From NCBI RefSeq assembly GCF_037940415.1, contig NZ_CP149798.1, positions 5,241,001 to 5,305,000 of the forward strand: a stretch of 64,000 nt of DNA, read 5' to 3'. The DNA comes from Streptomyces sp. f51 (GTDB lineage Bacteria; Actinomycetota; Actinomycetes; Streptomycetales; Streptomycetaceae). Of this stretch, positions 17,198-25,714 are shown piece after piece. Both the position numbers and the translations under genes were made by a program. The first letter of the stretch is position 1, and each line of letters starts with the position of its first letter. The notes under the pieces were generated by a model that made no database searches, was not told where the DNA came from, and worked only from the letters and a program-made list of their open reading frames with translations.

Positions 17198-17683
17198 ATG
17201 TCGCCTGTTGTGCGCGGTTCGGTCGAGGAACTGAGGACTCGGCAGTGCTGCGCGGTCTGCGGTGCACCGGCCCAGCCCGTGACGGCCCTGGCCGAGGGTG
17301 TCGCCAAGGTGCACAAAGCCCTGGGCGAGGCACGGGACGCCCTGGAGGCCCAGGAACAGCTGATCGAGGACTTACGGGCCGACGGCCGCCGCGACGCGGC
17401 CGTCGCCGCCCCGCCGCCCGCCGCCGGCGAAGCGCCGGGGACGCGCCAGGCCCTCGCCGTGCTGACGGCCCGCGAGCGTCAGATTCTGGTGCTCATCTCC
17501 CAGGGGAATTCGAATCGGCGGGTGGCCAAGGCGCTCGGGATATCCGAGAAGACGGTGAAGAACCATCTGTCCGCGGTCTTCATGAAGGTCGGCGCGTCCG
17601 ATCGGACGCAAGCCGTCGTCATGGGCATCCGCAGCGGGATCGTGTCCATCGGCCAGCCCGTCGACGATGTGTCCCACCCCTGA
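17198..17683 (+). CDS. LuxR-type HTH transcriptional regulator with a TTA codon
   Basis: This 161-residue protein ends in a canonical LuxR/GerE helix-turn-helix: LTARERQILVLISQG then RRVAKALGISEKTVKNHLSAVFMKVGASDRTQAV (about 88-140). The N-terminus has a CAVCG segment and a charged coiled-coil-like stretch with no receiver domain visible. Codon 59 (17372-17374) is TTA, so translation should depend on the bldA leucyl-tRNA, a common control of Streptomyces secondary metabolism. ATG 17198 has GGAGGGAG upstream; the longer frame from 16823 overlaps the aldehyde dehydrogenase and is rejected. It is probably a pathway regulator of the peptide locus. Confidence 0.85.
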   Translation: MSPVVRGSVEELRTRQCCAVCGAPAQPVTALAEGVAKVHKALGEARDALEAQEQLIEDLRADGRRDAAVAAPPPAAGEAPGTRQALAVLTARERQILVLISQGNSNRRVAKALGISEKTVKNHLSAVFMKVGASDRTQAVVMGIRSGIVSIGQPVDDVSHP

Positions 17684-17802
17684 GCGCCGATGAGTGAATC
17701 CCACCGGCTTCCGGGTCCATGCCGTGAGTATGAGCGTCGATCCGGCCATGCGACAGCGGAGGGACTGTCAGAACACCATGTATTACTGCCACATTGGAAA
17801 AC

Positions 17803-18777
17803 ATGCTGAAAAACGTAGCCGCGGTCCTGCTCGACAACGTCCATCCCTTCGAGCTGGGTGTCGTCTGTGAGGTATTCGGGATCGACCGCCGCGAAGAGGG
17901 TCTGCCCGCCTACGACTTCGCGCTCGTCGCCGCGGAATCCCCGTCGGTGCGGGCGGTGCCCGGGTTCACCATCAGCACGCCCTACGGCCTCGACCGGCTG
18001 GAGGAGGCCGACCTCATCGCCATTCCGGTGGGGGACGACTTCCACACCCGGGACTTCCCGCCCGCCCTGCTGGAGGCCCTGCGCCAGGCGGTGGCCCGCG
18101 GCGCCCGGGTGGTCAGTGTCTGCGTCGGCGCCTTCGTCCTGGGGGCCGCGGGGCTCCTCGACGGACGCCGCTGCACCACCCACTGGCGGTACGCCGAGGC
18201 GCTCACCGAGCGCTATCCCAAGGCTCGGGTCGAACCCGGAGTGCTGTACGTCGACGAGGACCCGATCCTCACCTCGGCCGGCACCTCCGCCGGCATCGAC
18301 GCCTGTCTCCACCTCGTGCGCAAGCTCCAGGGCAGCGATGTCGCCAACGCCATCGCCCGGCGCATGGTGGTGCCCCCGCACCGGGAGGGCGGCCAGGCCC
18401 AGTACATCGAACGGCCGGTGGCGCAGTACGGGGAGGACGGGGTGCGCGAGGTGCTGACCTGGGCGGAGCGGAACCTGGACCAGGAGATCAGCGTCGAGCT
18501 GCTGTCCGCGCGGGCCTGCATGTCACCGCGCACGTTCGCCCGCCGCTTCCGCGCGGAGACCGGGACCACGCCCTACCGGTGGCTGCTGGCCCAGCGGGTG
18601 CTGAGCGCCCAGCGGCTGCTGGAGAACACCGACGAGACGATGGAGGCCGTGGCGGCCCGTACGGGATTCGCCAACGCGGCCGCCCTGCGGTACCAGTTCG
18701 TGCACTTCCTCGGCACCACTCCCCACGCGTACCGGCGGGCCTTCAGGGGCCGCTCACCGGACGTGACCACGTACTGA
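17803..18777 (+). CDS. GlxA-type transcriptional regulator (DJ-1/PfpI + AraC HTH)
   Basis: This 324-residue protein has two domains. Residues about 5-170 form a DJ-1/PfpI-like class I glutamine-amidotransferase fold, including the elbow motif VVSVCVGAFVLGAAGLLDGR. Residues about 210-310 form an AraC-type double helix-turn-helix with the family signature AARTGFANAAALRYQFVHFLGTTPHAYRRAF. Such GlxA-like proteins are DNA-binding regulators that sense small molecules. ATG 17803 is chosen; an in-frame TTG lies nine bases upstream. It stands between the LuxR-type regulator and the aspartate-pathway genes and probably regulates this locus. Confidence 0.88.
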   Translation: MLKNVAAVLLDNVHPFELGVVCEVFGIDRREEGLPAYDFALVAAESPSVRAVPGFTISTPYGLDRLEEADLIAIPVGDDFHTRDFPPALLEALRQAVARGARVVSVCVGAFVLGAAGLLDGRRCTTHWRYAEALTERYPKARVEPGVLYVDEDPILTSAGTSAGIDACLHLVRKLQGSDVANAIARRMVVPPHREGGQAQYIERPVAQYGEDGVREVLTWAERNLDQEISVELLSARACMSPRTFARRFRAETGTTPYRWLLAQRVLSAQRLLENTDETMEAVAARTGFANAAALRYQFVHFLGTTPHAYRRAFRGRSPDVTTY

Positions 18778-18806
18778 GCCCCGTACGGGGCGACAGGAGG
18801 ACGGGA

Positions 18807-19856
18807 ATGCTGCGCATCGCGGTAGTCGGCGCCACCGGAGCGGTGGGCCGGGAATGCCTGGCCCTGCTCGACGGCGGGATCGTGCCCGTGGAACAGGTCG
18901 TGCCCGTGGGATCGGCGCGCAGCGTCGGCCGGGACCTGGGCTCCGAACTGGGACTGTCCCTGCCCCTGGCGGACCTGGTCACCCTCGACGGTCTCGACCC
19001 CCGGGGTCTGGACGTCGCCGTCTTCTCCGCGGGTGCGGAGGTCAGCGCCCGGGAGGCGGAGCGGCTGGCCTCGGCCGGGGTCCTGGTCGTCGACAACAGC
19101 TCGGCGTTCCGGATGCGTCCCGACGTCCCGCTCGTGGTGCCCCAGGTCAATCCCGGCGCACTCGACGACCGGCCGGCGTCGGGCCTGGTGGCCAACCCCA
19201 ACTGCTCGACCATCCAACTGGTGCGCGCCCTGCACCCGGTGCACGAACTGGCCGGCCTGGAGAGCGTCGTGGTGGCGACCTATCAGGCGGCGTCCGGCGG
19301 CGGGCTGCGCGGTCTGGGCGAACTGGCCGAGGGATCGAGGGCCGTCCTGGACGACCCCCGGACGCGGGGCGCCTCCGGCGGCCGCTTCGGGCAGCCGCTG
19401 GCCTTCAACCTCGTGCCCGAGATCGGCCTCCAGGACGAGGACGGGTTCACCCACGAGGAACGCAAACTCGTCCGTGAGCCCCGCAGGATCCTCGGTCTGC
19501 CGGACCTGAGGGTGAGCGCCACCGCGGTACGGGTGCCGGTCTTCGACTGCCACTCCGAGGCCGCTCACCTGCGGCTGCGCGGGCCCGTCAGCACCGCGTC
19601 GGTCGAGGAGGCGCTGGCCGCGACCCCCGGCCTGCGCCTCCACCGCCGCTCCGACAGCCCCTCGTACCCCATGCCCCGAAGCGTCTTCGCCCGGCGCGAG
19701 GACCGCGCGCTGGTGCATGTCGGCCGTGTCCGCGTCGAGCCGGAGGACGACCGGGCCCTCGCCTTCTGGGTGGTCGCCGACAACCTGTGGGTGGGGGCCG
19801 CGCTGAACGCCCTGGACATCGTCGCGCTCGCGGTGAAGAACGGGTGGCTGGGATGA
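18807..19856 (+). CDS. asd: Aspartate-semialdehyde dehydrogenase
   Basis: This 349-residue protein reduces aspartyl-4-phosphate to aspartate 4-semialdehyde with NADPH. IAVVGATGAVGRE (4-16) is the dinucleotide-binding loop, VVDNSSAFRM is conserved, ANPNCSTIQL carries the catalytic Cys, and VPVFDCHSEAAHL the substrate-binding His. The length is normal. AGGAGG precedes ATG 18807, and the stop overlaps the start of the aspartate kinase gene (ATGA). Housekeeping ask-asd pairs in Streptomyces usually run kinase first, so this reversed, coupled pair looks like a pathway-dedicated copy that feeds aspartate semialdehyde into the locus product. Confidence 0.92.
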   Translation: MLRIAVVGATGAVGRECLALLDGGIVPVEQVVPVGSARSVGRDLGSELGLSLPLADLVTLDGLDPRGLDVAVFSAGAEVSAREAERLASAGVLVVDNSSAFRMRPDVPLVVPQVNPGALDDRPASGLVANPNCSTIQLVRALHPVHELAGLESVVVATYQAASGGGLRGLGELAEGSRAVLDDPRTRGASGGRFGQPLAFNLVPEIGLQDEDGFTHEERKLVREPRRILGLPDLRVSATAVRVPVFDCHSEAAHLRLRGPVSTASVEEALAATPGLRLHRRSDSPSYPMPRSVFARREDRALVHVGRVRVEPEDDRALAFWVVADNLWVGAALNALDIVALAVKNGWLG

Positions 19857-21163
19857 CGGCCCGTCCCGCGCCGGACGGCCGGCCGCTGGTGCTGAAGTTC
19901 GGCGGCTCCGCCTTCGCCGACCTCGACGGCTACCGCCGCGTGGCCCGGTACGCGGTGCGCCGCCACGCCGAGGAGAAGCGCCCGCTGGTCGTCGTGGTCA
20001 GCGCGATGTCCGGTACGACGGGCAGACTTCAGCAGACCCTGGACGCCCTGGCCGCCGACCCGCCCGCCCGCGCCGCGGCGATGCTCCTCACCGCGGGCGA
20101 GACGGTGAGCGTCGCCCTGCTCGCGGCCGCCCTGGACGCCGAGGGCGTCCCCGGGTGCCCCGTGCCGGCGGCGGCCACCGGGCTTCTGGCCCAGGGGCCC
20201 GGGGACCGGGCGGAGTTGATCTCGGCCAGTCCCGGGGCACTGAGCCGGGCCCTCGCGGACTGCCCGGTCGCGGTCGTCCCGGGCGGGCAGGCGGTCGACG
20301 CGGCCGGGCGGACCGTCATGCTCGGCCGCAACAGCTCGGACCTCTCCGCGGTGGCGACGGCCGCGGCCCTCGGCGCGGACACGTGCGAGCTCTTCTCCGA
20401 CGTGCCCGGGGTGTGCACCGCCGACCCCCACCTCGTGCCGGAGGCCCGTGTCCTGACCCGGATCAGCTACGAGGGAGTGCGCCGGATGTCCCGTCACGGC
20501 GCCAAGGTCGTCCACGAGGGCGCGGTGGACTGGGCGGAGCGCTCGGGGGTGCGGGTGCTGTGCCGGCCCTTTCCCTGGAGCGGGGGACCCGAGGGCGGGA
20601 CGGCCGTGGGGACGGGTCCCGCGGCGGCCGCGGTCGTCGTGCGCAAGGACAGCGACGTGTGGTGCTTCCGGTCGGGCCGGGAACGCCGTTCGGTGGCCGG
20701 ACGGCTGAGGGCCGAGGGCCTGACCGTCACCGGGTTCGACACCGCGGGCGAGGTGTGTCTCGCGGTGCCGGCCGGGGCGCGGGGCACGGCCCGGCAACTG
20801 GGCACGGCACGGCTCCTCGAAGGTCTGTGCCTGGTCACCACCCTGCGTGCGGACGGCCGGGCCGAGCACACCCTGGTGCCGCGCGCCGAGGCCGCGGCCG
20901 AGGCCCGCGGACGCCACGGCCTGCTCTACCCGTCCGCCGCCGACACCCCGGCACGGGCGGTGTCCCCGTCCGTCAAGCCCCGCTCCCCGCACAGCGACGT
21001 CCTGGTCGGCCCGGGCCCCCTGCTCCCCTCCGTCCCGGACCGCGCGCTGCCGCGCGATTCAGCCACTCCTGACAGTCCGTCCGCGCGGGCTCGGCCGGCC
21101 CCTCGAGCGACGGGACAACCCGAGGGTCCCGGCCCGTCCCGGCACCCCCGACACCTTGCCTGA
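19853..21163 (+). CDS. Aspartate kinase, regulatory region divergent
   Basis: This 436-residue protein phosphorylates the 4-carboxylate of aspartate. The kinase domain shows LVLKFGGSAFAD (canonical KFGGTS altered to KFGGSA), VVVVSAMSGTT, TAGETVSVALLAAAL, and LGRNSSDLSAVATAAALGAD with the nucleotide-binding region following. After about residue 265 I see no recognisable ACT motif and the C-terminus is a Pro/Arg-rich tail, unlike the tandem ACT domains that give lysine/threonine feedback inhibition. Feedback-insensitive supply for secondary metabolism is therefore plausible. The start is ATG 19853, overlapping asd. It is the last gene of the rightward group. Confidence 0.85.
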   Translation: MTARPAPDGRPLVLKFGGSAFADLDGYRRVARYAVRRHAEEKRPLVVVVSAMSGTTGRLQQTLDALAADPPARAAAMLLTAGETVSVALLAAALDAEGVPGCPVPAAATGLLAQGPGDRAELISASPGALSRALADCPVAVVPGGQAVDAAGRTVMLGRNSSDLSAVATAAALGADTCELFSDVPGVCTADPHLVPEARVLTRISYEGVRRMSRHGAKVVHEGAVDWAERSGVRVLCRPFPWSGGPEGGTAVGTGPAAAAVVVRKDSDVWCFRSGRERRSVAGRLRAEGLTVTGFDTAGEVCLAVPAGARGTARQLGTARLLEGLCLVTTLRADGRAEHTLVPRAEAAAEARGRHGLLYPSAADTPARAVSPSVKPRSPHSDVLVGPGPLLPSVPDRALPRDSATPDSPSARARPAPRATGQPEGPGPSRHPRHLA

Positions 21164-21656
21164 GCTGCGAGGACACACTGCTCACGTTCGGTACGGTCCC
21201 TGTGACGGACCGCCATACCCACGAAGAGCGGGAACATGTACACTCGTCCGAAGATTGGACCAAGTGGATTCCGCCGAACAAACCCTGACGATGAGTCAGG
21301 GTCCGGCGAGCTCCTCTTGACCTACTGATATCCACTTCGTGGTGACGGTCATGGTCCGTGGCTCAGGAGCTGGTCGGGGGGCTGGTGTGATGGCAGCGAC
21401 TGCATGCGATATTGCCGAATCGTTCGGCCTCGATACCGAACTCGTCTTCCTTGAACCGCGATGGTGGACTCCAGGCCCGCGCGCCAAGTCCGGCAAAGCA
21501 TGACTCATCACGACAACTGACTGACCATCACCATGGAACGGAACTTGCCGGGGCCCTGGTGATAAAAACGCCGTCGCCGACAGTCAAGTCCATTGACCAG
21601 GTCCTGTCCTAGGCTATCCGGGGGAAACCAGTGCTGCAAACCTTGCTGAGCAAGCC
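21164..21656. other. Intergenic region with a candidate operator
   Basis: These 493 bases between the aspartate kinase and the Lrp-type gene are visibly less GC-rich than the flanks. An interrupted palindrome, ACCCTGAC at 21282-21289 and GTCAGGGT at 21295-21302, is a candidate regulator site. I see no convincing protein gene; the frame at 21412-21612 has atypical composition and no ribosome binding site. Confidence 0.5.
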
Positions 21657-22709
21657 TTGCTGAGCGTCCATGGCCCGAGACGGGCAGTAGGCGATTTTTC
21701 CGAGCCGACGGTCCCCGCAGTCGATGAATTAGATCACTGTATCATTCATGCCCTGCGTATTGACGGCCGGGCGCCGTTCAGTCGGATCGCCGAGGTTCTG
21801 GGCGTCTCCACGCAAACGGTCGCCCGTCGCTACGGGCGGCTGAGCAGCGAGCTGTCGCTTCGCGTCGTCGGGGTGGTGAATCCGCGTCAACCGTCGGGCG
21901 GCAAATGGATTCTGAGGCTCACGGCCAGCCCGAACACCGCTCAGAGCGTCGCGCACAGCCTGGCCCGGCGGGACGACACCACCTGGGTGCGGCTCGTGTC
22001 CGGGGGGACCGAAATATGCTTCGTCATGAGCTCCGCGGCGCACCATACGCTGCTGTTCCGCGAGATCCCTCGTGTGGGCAACATCGCCGAGGTGTCGGCG
22101 CACCGCCTGCTGCACACCTATTTGGGCGGTCCCACCGCATGGCAGGGGCACACCACCGCGCTCACCGACGAGCAGCAGGAACAACTGCGCCGTGGACTCG
22201 ACTCGTCGGATGAGGCCGACGAGCCCAAGCTCCGTTCGGCCCTGACCCAGGCGGACTGGCAGCTGCTGGCCGCGTTGCAGAACAACGGCCGCATCAGCTA
22301 CACGGACCTCGCCGCCGAGACCGGTCAGTCCTCCTCGACCATCACGCGCCGGCTCGCGGCCTTGCAGGCGGGCGGCATGCTCACCTTCGACGTCGAGATC
22401 AGTGCGGAGGTGTACGGCATCACCACGCAAGCCCTGTTGTGGATGTCCGTCGCCCCCGCGCACCTGAACCAGGTGGCGAACACCCTGATCCAGCACAGGG
22501 AACTGGCCTTCCTGGCTTCGACCACCGGCCCGACCAACCTGGTGGCCCTCGTCCTGTGCAAGAGTCCCAGCGAACTGCACGACTACCTGGCCGACCGGCT
22601 CAGCGCTCTGGACGCCATCCGCATGCTCGAAACGAGTCCGGTCCAGAGGACCCTGAAGACCTGTAGTCCGTTCCTGCACAGCAGCCCCAGACGCATCAAC
22701 TCGGCCTGA
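21657..22709 (+). CDS. Lrp/AsnC family transcriptional regulator (two HTH domains) with a TTA codon
   Basis: This 350-residue protein has two AsnC-type helix-turn-helix modules. The first is about 22-60 (ELDHCIIHALRIDGRAPFSRIAEVLGVSTQTVARRYGRL). The second is about 195-240 (QADWQLLAALQNNGRISYTDLAAETGQSSSTITRRLAAL). Each is followed by a ligand-sensing-type alpha/beta region. This double arrangement is common in Streptomyces Lrp-like regulators. Codon 25 (21729-21731) is TTA, implying bldA control. The TTG start at 21657 is the only reasonable in-frame start and its ribosome binding site is weak. It is convergent with the phenazine operon and may control it or the amino-acid-linked locus to its left. 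Confidence 0.85.
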   Translation: MLSVHGPRRAVGDFSEPTVPAVDELDHCIIHALRIDGRAPFSRIAEVLGVSTQTVARRYGRLSSELSLRVVGVVNPRQPSGGKWILRLTASPNTAQSVAHSLARRDDTTWVRLVSGGTEICFVMSSAAHHTLLFREIPRVGNIAEVSAHRLLHTYLGGPTAWQGHTTALTDEQQEQLRRGLDSSDEADEPKLRSALTQADWQLLAALQNNGRISYTDLAAETGQSSSTITRRLAALQAGGMLTFDVEISAEVYGITTQALLWMSVAPAHLNQVANTLIQHRELAFLASTTGPTNLVALVLCKSPSELHDYLADRLSALDAIRMLETSPVQRTLKTCSPFLHSSPRRINSA

Positions 22710-22717
22710 CGCGGGCT

Positions 22718-22750
22718 CCCTGGCTGAACTCCCGCCGAGTTCAGCCAGGG
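22718..22750. terminator. 14-bp perfect bidirectional hairpin
   Basis: Arms 22718-22731 (CCCTGGCTGAACTC) and 22737-22750 pair perfectly around CCGCC. It lies between the convergent Lrp-type and GMC oxidoreductase genes and marks the left end of the phenazine operon. Confidence 0.85.
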
Positions 22751-22781
22751 GAAGCGGCGGCCTCTCGGCGACCTCTGGCCG

Positions 22782-24296
22782 TCAGTGGTTGTAGACGAGG
22801 TGGGATATGCGTTCGGCGAGCATGATCGTGGTGAGGTTCGTGACGCTGGACGGCACGTACGGGATGATCGAGGCGTCCACGACCCGCAGGGCGGCGAGTC
22901 CGTGCACGGCGCCGCGGGAGTCGACGACGGCCCGAGGCGAGTCGGCGGCACCCATGGGAGCGGTCGAGGTGGGGTGACCGTAGATGGAGAGGCCGGATTC
23001 GACCACCCGCGTCAGTTCCTCGGCGTCGTCCGGCAGTTCACGCGGCATCAGCAGCCCGGCGAGCGACGGCGCGAGTGCCGGGTCACGGGCCAGATCACGG
23101 GCGATTCGTACGCCTTCGAGCATGCGACGGCGGTCGCGCCCGGTGCCGAGGTAGTTGTGGTCGATCAAGGGCTGGGCGAGCGGATCGCGGCTGGTGAGAC
23201 GCACCGTGCCCTGCGCCTCGGGGAGCACGAGGGCCGTCGACAGGGCGATGACCCCGCCGTCGGGCATGAACGGAGCCCCGCCTGGATGCACGGCGACGAC
23301 GTTCAGGTCGAGTTCACCGTCCGCGGCCTCGCTGGAGGCCGTCCACAGCAGTGCGCCGAGGGCCGGGGACATCTCCCCCCGCCCCGGGGCGAGTGCGTGG
23401 ACCGCGGGGCAGAAGGGGTGGTCTTGCAGGTGCTGTCCGACGGGCAGGTCGGCGAGGGGCTCGATGCCCAGCGACGCCAGTTCGCCGGCGGGGCCGATGC
23501 CGGAGCGCAGCAGGATCGCCGCGCTTCCGTAGGTCCCGGCGGAGAGGATCACCTCGTCGGCATGGTGCACGGTCCCGTCGGCGGTGACCACTCCGGTCGC
23601 ACTGCCGCCGCGGAACAGGACCCGGTCGACGCTGACGGCACCCTGCACCGTGAGATTCGGGCGAGCGCGCACCTCGGTGGTGAGGTAGACCAGTGCGGTG
23701 TTCTGCCGGATCCCGTCGAGGACGTTGACCGCGAAGGCCCCGACGCCGTCCTGCTCGGCACCGTTGAAGTCGCTGATCCGCTTGTGGCCACGGGCGACCG
23801 CGGCGTCGATGAAGCCACGATGCGCGGGGGTCAGCTCGGAGTCGGTCAGCTGGCGCACGGGCATCGGCCCGCTTCGCCCGTGGAACTCGTCCTCGCCGGT
23901 GGGGGTGTTCTCCAGGTCGCGGAAGTACGGCAGGACGTCGGCGAAGCTCCAGTCGTCGAGCCCGTCCTCGGCCCAGCGGGCGAAGTCGCGGGCGCGGGCG
24001 CGGAGGGCGGCACCGGCGTTGACGGCGGAACTCCCGCCCATCACCTTGCCGCGCAGGGCGGTCATCGAGGGGGTCAGCCGCCCGCCCCGCGAGGTGTATC
24101 CCCAGTCGTGATCGAGATCGGCGATGCGGTTGGCGTCGAGCAGCGCGTCGGGGAACCGGGTGGGGCCGTAGTCCGGCCCGGCCTCGAGCAGCACGACGCG
24201 CCGGGCGGGGTCCTCGCTCAGGCGCGCGGCGAGCACCGCGCCGGCCGACCCGCCGCCGACGATCAGGACGTCGGCCGGTTCGACGGAATGGGACAA
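22782..24296 (-). CDS. GMC family FAD-dependent oxidoreductase
   Basis: This 504-residue flavoprotein of the glucose-methanol-choline family oxidises alcohols to aldehydes or acids. ADVLIVGGGSAGAVLAARL is the FAD-binding loop, GKVMGGSSAVNAG and VILSAGTYGSAAILLRSGIG are the two GMC signatures, and the C-terminal STAPMGA and SSVTNLTTIMLAERI regions hold the active-site His/Asn area. The start is a TTG at 24296 with AAAGG eight bases upstream, just after the EhpG-like gene. As the last gene of the phenazine operon it probably oxidises a hydroxymethyl or other alcohol on the phenazine, acting with or against the carboxylate-reducing pair upstream; this is inference. Confidence 0.88.
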   Translation of the reverse strand: MSHSVEPADVLIVGGGSAGAVLAARLSEDPARRVVLLEAGPDYGPTRFPDALLDANRIADLDHDWGYTSRGGRLTPSMTALRGKVMGGSSAVNAGAALRARARDFARWAEDGLDDWSFADVLPYFRDLENTPTGEDEFHGRSGPMPVRQLTDSELTPAHRGFIDAAVARGHKRISDFNGAEQDGVGAFAVNVLDGIRQNTALVYLTTEVRARPNLTVQGAVSVDRVLFRGGSATGVVTADGTVHHADEVILSAGTYGSAAILLRSGIGPAGELASLGIEPLADLPVGQHLQDHPFCPAVHALAPGRGEMSPALGALLWTASSEAADGELDLNVVAVHPGGAPFMPDGGVIALSTALVLPEAQGTVRLTSRDPLAQPLIDHNYLGTGRDRRRMLEGVRIARDLARDPALAPSLAGLLMPRELPDDAEELTRVVESGLSIYGHPTSTAPMGAADSPRAVVDSRGAVHGLAALRVVDASIIPYVPSSVTNLTTIMLAERISHLVYNH

Positions 24297-24349
24297 GGTA
24301 GGAACCTTTCGGTCTCGCTGGAGTCGGAGGGAGCGTCCCGGAACCACGT

Positions 24350-25714
24350 TCAGTTCCGGATGACGCCCTTGTTCCGCATGAGGAAGTCGGCCAGGTAGCC
24401 GTCGTGCGGTACCGAGGGATCCATCCAGTGGGTGTACTGGCTTCCCAGGTACAGGTTGCTGATGGTCGGCTCGTCGAGCAGGCGGTCGACGAGGCCGCTG
24501 TCGTGGGTCATCGCGTTGAGCACGAGCGTGTTCCTCAACGGCTCCGTGCCGGCCTCGGGTGTCCACGGCGCGATCCACACGCAGGGGAACGGCAGTTCCA
24601 CTCCGGTCTGCGGCGCGGCCGGATCGTCGAGTTGGAAGACGGCGGGCATCAACGCGGCGCTCCCGTCGCCGAGTTCGCCCACGACGCCGTCGCCGCCGAG
24701 CCAGGGCCTGGCACCGGCCGCCTTCTTGAGCAGGTGCGCTTCGATCGCCCTGGCGACCGCGACCGGCTGTACGGGGAGTACGGCCTTGTCGTCCTCGGGC
24801 GGCAGGGGGGTCGCGGCGGACAACCGCGCCGCGACCGCCTCGGCGAGCGGAGCCGGGTCGCCCTCCACGAAGACGGCCGTCGTGTTCACGCATCCGGTCC
24901 CGCCGTGGCCGCTCACGGACGAGACGATCACGTCGAGGTGGTCGCGCCAGTCCACGTCGGCCGTGATGAGGATCTTCGACCGGCCCGGCCCCTGCGGCAG
25001 CACCGTCGCGGCCCCGCCGTACTTGCGGGTCACCTCCTCGCCGCCGTACACCATCCCCAGGTCGGCGCCGCGCAGGACGGCGTCGGCACCGGCGTGGTCG
25101 GTGGGCAGGAGCACCACCTGGTCGTCGGCGAATCCCGCGCTCCGCAGTGCCGACACGAGCCGGTGCGGGGTGAAGGGATCGCGGCTCGACGGGCGGACCG
25201 CGACGCGGTAGCCCAGCGCCAGTGCCTCCGGCCACAGGCTGTGGGTGCCGGGATGGTTGCCCGCGGCGTGCACGGCGAACACGTCTCCGCGCCGTGTCCA
25301 CACCGAACGCCCGGTCCGCGTCAGCGGATCGCGCCAGTCGTCGACCGCCCCCCGGGGGCGCGCGTACTGGATGCTCGCATGAGCCTTCGCCACCCGCTCG
25401 GCGACCGTCGTGGTCGCCGTGACGACGGAGGAGACCGGGACGCCGCCGACCCGGCTGACAGCGTGCTGGTACTCCTCGACGGTCAGGCCGTCGAGCGTCG
25501 CGGTCGCGAAGAGCTCGGCCGCACGGATCATCGCGCCGGCCCGTTCGTCGGCCGGCAGGATGCTGCTCCGGCGCAGCGCCGCCATGGTGCGGTTGACGTA
25601 CAGCGGCGGCACGAGGCTCAGTTCCGCGACGGCGGTGCCCGCCACATCGGTGACCGTCTGGATGTTCCTGGCGCGGTAGGCACCCGTCGCGCCGAGCGCG
25701 GGGAGGCCGATCAT
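24350..25714 (-). CDS. EhpG-like / LuxC-like acyl reductase (aldehyde dehydrogenase fold)
   Basis: This 454-residue protein is a diverged aldehyde-dehydrogenase-fold enzyme of the acyl reductase type. SVSGHGGTGCVNTTAVFV (about 265-282) carries the presumed catalytic Cys, and FAVHAAGNHPGTHSLWPEAL resembles the substrate-tunnel region. EhpG of the D-alanylgriseoluteic acid pathway works with EhpF to reduce a phenazine carboxylate, and gene order here matches: this ATG overlaps the EhpF-like stop by one base (TGATG). Reduction of an activated phenazine-1,6-dicarboxylate to an aldehyde is the best hypothesis. The assignment rests on fold, motif and context. Confidence 0.75.
   Translation of the reverse strand: MIGLPALGATGAYRARNIQTVTDVAGTAVAELSLVPPLYVNRTMAALRRSSILPADERAGAMIRAAELFATATLDGLTVEEYQHAVSRVGGVPVSSVVTATTTVAERVAKAHASIQYARPRGAVDDWRDPLTRTGRSVWTRRGDVFAVHAAGNHPGTHSLWPEALALGYRVAVRPSSRDPFTPHRLVSALRSAGFADDQVVLLPTDHAGADAVLRGADLGMVYGGEEVTRKYGGAATVLPQGPGRSKILITADVDWRDHLDVIVSSVSGHGGTGCVNTTAVFVEGDPAPLAEAVAARLSAATPLPPEDDKAVLPVQPVAVARAIEAHLLKKAAGARPWLGGDGVVGELGDGSAALMPAVFQLDDPAAPQTGVELPFPCVWIAPWTPEAGTEPLRNTLVLNAMTHDSGLVDRLLDEPTISNLYLGSQYTHWMDPSVPHDGYLADFLMRNKGVIRN

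Noticed and set aside
21412..21612. 66-residue frame in the gap before the Lrp-type gene
   Set aside because: Composition differs from real genes, there is no ribosome binding site, and the region looks regulatory.
22785..24398. Long frame on the plus strand antisense to the GMC oxidoreductase
   Set aside because: It is a typical GC-bias shadow; the minus-strand frame has clear FAD and GMC motifs.
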